Below the pieces are notes generated by a model, which was not told the origin of the DNA, ran no database searches, and worked only from the letters and a program-made list of their open reading frames with translations. The translations under genes and the position numbers were made by a program. From positions 1 through 32,088 of the forward strand of contig CAMAVM010000026.1 of NCBI GenBank assembly GCA_945861705.1: a stretch of DNA of 32,088 nt. Reading direction: 5' to 3'. Positions 31,717 through 32,088 of this stretch are shown piece after piece. Within the stretch, counting starts at the first letter, position 1. Every line of letters starts with the position of its first letter. Source of the stretch: Methylomagnum ishizawai. GTDB taxonomy: Bacteria; Pseudomonadota; Gammaproteobacteria; Methylococcales; Methylomonadaceae.

Positions 31717-31932
31717 GTGAAATATTTAATTCTATTTTTGCCTCTATGTATTCTTATTACTGGCTGTGCAGCAGGGGGCAACTTTAAACCTACGACGGTT
31801 GAAGGGGCTAAATGCAAGGCTCAATGTGCAAGAGACATGACCACATGCCAAGGTTCTTCTTACACTTGCGATAGGGCGGCTTCTACTTGTATGACGGCAT
31901 GTGAAGAATTGGATAGCATTAAAAGCAAGTAG
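31717..31932 (+). CDS. Small cysteine-rich lipoprotein
   Basis: A 71-residue protein with a lipoprotein signal peptide (MKYLILFLPLCILITGC, lipobox LITGC; mature N-terminal Cys17). The mature part carries six more cysteines with mirror-symmetric spacing C-x3-C-x6-C-x6-C-x6-C-x3-C, suggesting a helical hairpin held by disulfides outside the cytoplasm. The start is GTG 31717, with AAAAGGAAA as ribosome site 8-12 bases upstream. Neither Asp nor an inner-membrane retention signal follows Cys17 (CAAGG), so outer-membrane sorting is expected. I know no function. It stands alone between the unknown gene and a transposase. Confidence 0.75.
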   Translation: MKYLILFLPLCILITGCAAGGNFKPTTVEGAKCKAQCARDMTTCQGSSYTCDRAASTCMTACEELDSIKSK

Positions 31933-31973
31933 GTAGTTCTGTAGATACCGTCTTAAAACCCAAGTGTCAAGGC

Positions 31974-32088
31974 TTATTTTACTGCGAAAAGAGGATCAAA
32001 AGGTTCGCCTGATTTCAAGATAGCAAAGCTAAGATGAATGAGTTTACGCATAGCGGCGCAGGCGATAGCCTTACCATTCTTGCCATTG
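31974..32088 (-). mobile_element. IS110-family transposase, C-terminal part running off the window
   Basis: The minus strand reads NGKNGKAIACAAMRKLIHL, SFAILKSGEPFDPLFAVK and a TAA at 31974-31976. The MRKLIHLSFAILKSGEPFDP stretch is typical of the C-terminal end of IS110/IS116/IS902 transposases (DEDD-type recombinases guided by a bridge RNA). Only 37 codons are inside the window, so completeness cannot be judged. The element's end should lie near 31940-31973. IS110 elements lack long terminal inverted repeats, and none is seen. Confidence 0.8.

Overview
The window looks like chromosomal DNA of a gammaproteobacterium of medium GC content. The evidence is the gshB-tonB-yqgE-ruvX-pyrB-pyrC' order (as in Pseudomonas), the rpmB-rpmG pair, a YfiR/YfiN-type c-di-GMP cassette and several families of small palindromic repeats. 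A methanotroph-like (Methylococcales) host is possible, but no methane-oxidation gene is present, so this is only an impression.

Layout. Positions 1-111 hold a terminator of an upstream gene. Positions 112-5838 (minus) carry a cassette read yfiR > CHASE8/HAMP/PAS/GGDEF/EAL enzyme > TonB-dependent receptor > AlkB dioxygenase, with 4-base ATGA overlaps between the first three genes. The c-di-GMP enzyme has a single-base frameshift after its first sensor segment. Positions 6092-7399 encode an M18 aminopeptidase. Positions 7400-8539 are repeat-rich: a MITE-like hairpin element, a small coiled-coil gene, and a nested insertion with a clear 8-bp target duplication. Positions 8540-13570 (minus) hold a DegQ-type protease and the moaB > DUF423 > pepN run. 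Positions 13702-15018 (plus) encode a protein with cyclic-nucleotide-binding-like, rhodanese and coiled-coil parts.

Positions 15191-21496 form a defence island: type III restriction (Res) and modification (Mod) genes on the minus strand, a HigBA toxin-antitoxin pair placed between them on the plus strand, and a divergent HTH regulator in front of mod with symmetric operator-like half-sites. mod carries three separate repeat blocks read through in frame, and a +1 shift near its end; the lost tail can be read in the next frame down to 18785.

Positions 21727-22131 are rpmG and rpmB (minus). Positions 22259-27803 (plus) form a tightly packed housekeeping operon: gshB, tonB, yqgE, ruvX, pyrB, a dihydroorotase-like subunit lacking the metal-binding histidines (PyrC'/PyrX type), and a GIY-YIG domain gene. 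A repeat pair, a polysaccharide flippase and an AlaC-type aminotransferase follow. The right end is accessory: a repeat-flanked unknown protein with an Rx5H (HEPN-like) motif, a tiny lipoprotein with symmetric cysteine spacing, and the C-terminal end of an IS110-family transposase running off the window.
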